Part shown: positions 5,590 through 8,366 of the stretch, piece after piece
How positions within the stretch are numbered: the first letter of the stretch is position 1
Layout: each line of letters begins with the position of its first letter
Source: Thaumasiovibrio sp043421945
GTDB taxonomy: Bacteria > Pseudomonadota > Gammaproteobacteria > Enterobacterales > Vibrionaceae
Direction of reading: 5' to 3'
DNA length: 8,366 nt
NCBI GenBank assembly: GCA_043421945.1
Contig: JBHOGO010000127.1
Location: forward strand, 1 to 8,366
The notes under the pieces: generated by a model
Databases searched by the model: none
What the model was told of the DNA's origin: nothing
The model's input: only the letters and a program-made list of their open reading frames with translations
Made by a program: the position numbers and the translations under genes

Positions 5590-6531
5590 ATGGGTAAGCT
5601 AGTAGAAGGCAAATGGCATGATGTTTGGTATGACACTAAAGCGAGTGATGGGAAATTTATTCGTGAAGATGCTGGATTTCGACATTGGATTACCGAAGAA
5701 GGCCCCTTCAAACCCGAATCAGGTCGTTATCACCTGTATGTATCCTTAGCGTGTCCTTGGGCACATCGGACACTTATTTTTAGACACATTAAAGGTCTTG
5801 AGGCGCATATCGATGTTAGCATTGTTAGCCCTGATATGCTTAGTCAAGGTTGGGAGTTTGATTCTCCAGAGCCCTTATTTGGTGCGACCGCTATGCACCA
5901 AATTTATACGAAAGCTAAATCTGACTATACAGGACGAGTGACTGTTCCTGTTCTTTGGGATAAGAAAACCAATACTATCGTCAGTAATGAGTCATCTGAA
6001 ATAATCCGGATGTTTAATTCTGCGTTTAATACTTTAACGAAGAACCATGATGATTATTACCCTGAATCGCAGCGAGACGCGATTGAGTATTGGAATGCTT
6101 TGATTTATCCAGCCATTAATAATGGTGTGTACAAATGCGGTTTTGCAACAACAGCAGAGGCATATGAAGCCGCTTTTAGTGCTTTGTTCGATACGCTAGG
6201 GAAGATTGACGAGCACCTTTCAAATAGCCGCTTTCTCGTTGGCAATTTACTAACCGAGGCGGACTGGCGTTTATTTACAACATTGGTTCGTTTTGATGCG
6301 GTGTATGTTGGGCATTTTAAGTGTAACTTACGGCGTATTGTTGATTACCCGAATCTACAGGATTACCTCAAAGCACTTTATCAATATAGAGGCATCGCCA
6401 AAACGGTCGATATTAAGCACATCAAGCGTCATTACTATTTCTCTCATACAATGATTAACCCGACACAGATTGTCCCGGTTGGCCCAGAGCTTGATTTTCT
6501 ATCTTCACATACTCGAGGTAACATTTTATAA
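5590..6531 (+). CDS. yqjG: Glutathionyl-hydroquinone reductase (Xi-class GST)
   Basis: A 313-residue cytoplasmic enzyme of the YqjG/ECM4 family (E. coli YqjG has 328), which uses glutathione to reduce glutathionyl-hydroquinones to hydroquinones. The N-terminal thioredoxin-like domain carries the catalytic Cys55 in YVSLACPWAHRT, the CPWA motif that sets this class apart from Tyr/Ser GSTs. VPVLWDKKTNTIVSNESSEI holds the cis-proline and the Glu-Ser that bind glutathione. NGVYKCGFATTAEAYEAAF and FLVGNLLTEADWRLFTTLVR belong to the helical C-terminal domain, and the end NPTQIVPVGPELDF is typical of the family. An in-frame TTG at 5539 would extend the protein by 17 residues, but ATG 5590 has AGGG eight bases upstream and begins at the family's usual GKLVEGKW. 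It converges on the response regulator gene with only 20 bp between stops, and no separate terminator is evident. Confidence 0.92.
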   Translation: MGKLVEGKWHDVWYDTKASDGKFIREDAGFRHWITEEGPFKPESGRYHLYVSLACPWAHRTLIFRHIKGLEAHIDVSIVSPDMLSQGWEFDSPEPLFGATAMHQIYTKAKSDYTGRVTVPVLWDKKTNTIVSNESSEIIRMFNSAFNTLTKNHDDYYPESQRDAIEYWNALIYPAINNGVYKCGFATTAEAYEAAFSALFDTLGKIDEHLSNSRFLVGNLLTEADWRLFTTLVRFDAVYVGHFKCNLRRIVDYPNLQDYLKALYQYRGIAKTVDIKHIKRHYYFSHTMINPTQIVPVGPELDFLSSHTRGNIL

Positions 6532-6551
6532 AATCCGCGCTGCCGTGAGTT

Positions 6552-8195
6552 CTAGTCTTTTTTATTTGTTTTTTTAAAAAAATGGAATAGCTCTTGTCGG
6601 TATTGGCTATCTTCGCTGCTTAACGGTGCGGTGTTTAAAGAGAGTAGGCTGGCATTAACCTTCGGCGAAAGCTCTTCTTTAAGGAGTTGAGATGCCATAA
6701 GAAAGAGAAAATGGAGCTGGTTTGATAGCGGATAACGCTCTAGTAGGTGAGAAGCTTGCAGTTTTACTTTGTCTGGTGAAGCGGCAAGGTATTGCTTCAT
6801 CGTCTGAATCGTTTGGTGCAGAGCGATACCTTGTTTACAAAGGTCGCTGCTATTGATTAAGCGAAGGTATTTCTTCTTTGTTGAAACACTCAACCGAGTG
6901 CTTTTTTTTAGCTGAAGCAGGAACTGATAGGCGAGCTCAACCTCTCCCAGAATAAAGAGTGGTTTAATCGCATCTGCACGAATAGTCAGTGCAAGCTTAT
7001 CGAAGTCTGAAAAGTAAGGGGCAAGTGCTCTCATTAGTTGTCGCTTCGCTTCAATATCTTCTGGTCCAGAAATGGTAAGCCGAATCCAAGCTAAGCGGCC
7101 AAGACATTTTAATTTTGCTTGTTGTGCCGCACGTACCCTTTTCTTCGCACGTTGATAGGTGGTGTTTAGCTCTTTCAGTAATACATGTCTTTTTTCGGCA
7201 GGCTGTTCATAGAAGAAAGTTTCGAATTCATAGAGGTAAGAAGAAAGGCACTCTAGCCACTGCTCGCCAACAAGAGGTAAGTGCGTTGCAAGGCAATGAC
7301 CAGCATAGACCAACATGCTGTAGTCGGAGTGAATAACAGCCAGCCTAGCGAGTGTCATTGCTCTTGAGGTGGCATTGGGTGTTAGCTTGAGAGCCGCGTG
7401 ACTCACACGCATCGCTTCATCTTGACGCTTTTCGATGATCAGTGCTTCAACAAGAAGATCATATGCTTCTATGAAGAGTGGTGACTGACCGATCATCTCA
7501 TTGAGGATATCGATCCCATCATCAACTTCACCTCGATGAATCGAAATTTTAGCCAGAATTAGCGAGGCATAGTTAGAGGGTTGAGATGCATTCAACTGGT
7601 GAGCAACTTGTTCTGCCTCTTCCCAGCGCTTTTCGCTGATTAACAAATCTAACCATATCTTTTCTATACGGCTGTGGTGACCAAATCGTTGATGTTGCTT
7701 TTCACACTCTTGGATAGCGTCACTGATACTGTATTGATTTAGCGCTTTTGAAATAGGCTTGGTTATCTGGCTGGAGAACCATGCTCTGTCAATGTTTTGG
7801 TGGAGTGAGTTGATTGACAGAGGCTTTGTGACGAAGGCGTCGGGGCCAGCTGCCAGGCTAGAAAGGATCACCTCTGATGAGCTATCACTTGAAAGTAATA
7901 AAGCGGCTGCATCAATGGCAATGAGTTTTTTTTGTCGAAGGAGTGTTAGGAGTTCACTACCACTTAATTGGCTACCTAAGTGGTAATCAATAATGACTAC
8001 TTGGAACGAATGAGCTTGGCAAGCAAGAATCGTTTCATCGGGTGAACTGACAGTGGTGATGTCATCAACACCGATTTGGCGGAGTAGTGATTTGAGAATG
8101 GTAGATTCTGTTCGGCTATCGTCAACAATGAGCATTTTGACATGAAGCCAGCCCATTCTTGTTGCATCCTGCTGTAGTGATTCTAAGTCAGCCAT
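6552..8195 (-). CDS. Response regulator with CheY-like receiver and TPR-like C-terminal region
   Basis: A 547-residue cytoplasmic protein. Residues about 19-138 are a receiver domain with all key residues: acidic pair Asp25-Asp26 in LIVDDS, phosphoacceptor Asp70 in VIIDYHLG, the Ser102 switch position in LLLSSDSS, and Lys124 in FVTKPLS. The rest, about 150-540, is helical and has no DNA-binding, GGDEF/EAL, HD-GYP or kinase domain. TPR-like 34-residue units are visible at roughly 176-207, 208-241 and 242-275, with spaced Trp, Ala, Leu and Pro; later repeats are degenerate. The likely output is phosphorylation-dependent protein binding. Similar receiver-TPR proteins occur in Vibrio and relatives; partners are not evident here, and no histidine kinase lies nearby. 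The ATG is supported by GGGGAGGAG (8199-8207 on the opposite strand), a very strong ribosome site. It lies just behind the tRNA-Tyr terminator. Confidence 0.9.
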   Translation of the reverse strand: MADLESLQQDATRMGWLHVKMLIVDDSRTESTILKSLLRQIGVDDITTVSSPDETILACQAHSFQVVIIDYHLGSQLSGSELLTLLRQKKLIAIDAAALLLSSDSSSEVILSSLAAGPDAFVTKPLSINSLHQNIDRAWFSSQITKPISKALNQYSISDAIQECEKQHQRFGHHSRIEKIWLDLLISEKRWEEAEQVAHQLNASQPSNYASLILAKISIHRGEVDDGIDILNEMIGQSPLFIEAYDLLVEALIIEKRQDEAMRVSHAALKLTPNATSRAMTLARLAVIHSDYSMLVYAGHCLATHLPLVGEQWLECLSSYLYEFETFFYEQPAEKRHVLLKELNTTYQRAKKRVRAAQQAKLKCLGRLAWIRLTISGPEDIEAKRQLMRALAPYFSDFDKLALTIRADAIKPLFILGEVELAYQFLLQLKKSTRLSVSTKKKYLRLINSSDLCKQGIALHQTIQTMKQYLAASPDKVKLQASHLLERYPLSNQLHFLFLMASQLLKEELSPKVNASLLSLNTAPLSSEDSQYRQELFHFFKKTNKKD

Positions 8196-8198
8196 TTA

Positions 8199-8207
8199 CT
8201 CCTCCCC
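8199..8207 (-). promoter_or_regulatory. Very strong ribosome-binding site for the response regulator
   Basis: GGGGAGGAG ends three bases before the ATG, and its GGAGG core is five bases before it. It is nearly complementary to the 16S 3' end and fixes the start at 8195, rather than the internal Met14 or Met21. Confidence 0.8.
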
Positions 8208-8257
8208 GCATTCGAAGTGTAGTTGAGGATTGAGGGCTATACCTATCTTTTTTATAC

Positions 8258-8284
8258 AAAAAAAGCCAGCAAAAAGCTGGCTTT
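8258..8284 (-). terminator. Intrinsic terminator of the tRNA-Tyr transcript
   Basis: On the minus strand AAAGCCAGC (from 8284 to 8276) pairs with GCTGGCTTT (from 8270 to 8262) around five T, and a run of T continues to 8258. Nine perfect pairs plus the T-tract, seven bases past the tRNA 3' end, make a clear rho-independent terminator. It separates the tRNA from the response regulator gene downstream. Confidence 0.92.
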
Positions 8285-8291
8285 AGAAAGA

Positions 8292-8366
<75 letters not shown>

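Noticed and set aside
6532..6580. Bidirectional terminator between the convergent glutathione transferase and response regulator genes
   Set aside because: T-rich and A-rich runs are present, but no GC stem precedes them and most of the run encodes the C-terminus of the response regulator.

Overview
The window looks like ordinary chromosome of a gammaproteobacterium, most likely a member of the Vibrionaceae. The clues are a tRNA-Tyr with an encoded CCA end, a 268-residue exonuclease III of the E. coli type, a YqjG-type glutathionyl-hydroquinone reductase, a DUF2799-like exported protein, and moderately AT-rich DNA. The species is inferred from general resemblance; nothing in the window proves it.

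Left part (1-3481): this is the accessory-looking section. A LysR-type regulator points left. It is separated by about 690 bp of AT-rich, gene-poor DNA from a rightward gene for a secreted, probable beta-barrel outer-membrane protein. A small exported DUF2799-like protein follows, with an intrinsic terminator behind it. Non-coding stretches here hold a near-perfect 20-bp inverted repeat (80-136), a 15-codon reading frame with a good ribosome site (1619-1666), and a decayed fragment resembling the C-terminus of an IS3-type transposase (3179-3313, minus strand) with strong secondary structure.

Middle part (3482-6531): two leftward genes, xthA (DNA repair) and a Gfo/Idh/MocA-family NAD(P)-dependent oxidoreductase 86 bp downstream of it, could be read as one transcript. 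The rightward gene for the Xi-class glutathione transferase (yqjG type) is divergent from xthA.

Right part (6552-8366): a leftward gene for an unusual response regulator, with a receiver domain followed by a long TPR-like helical region and no DNA-binding domain, lies just downstream of a leftward tRNA-Tyr. The tRNA has its own intrinsic terminator, and its first ten or so bases lie beyond the window edge.

I see no defence system, CRISPR array, prophage or intact mobile element. The genes do not form one obvious pathway. The items most worth a second look are the transposase-like relic, the long inverted repeat at the left, the uncharacterised outer-membrane protein with its possible LysR regulator, and the receiver-TPR protein.
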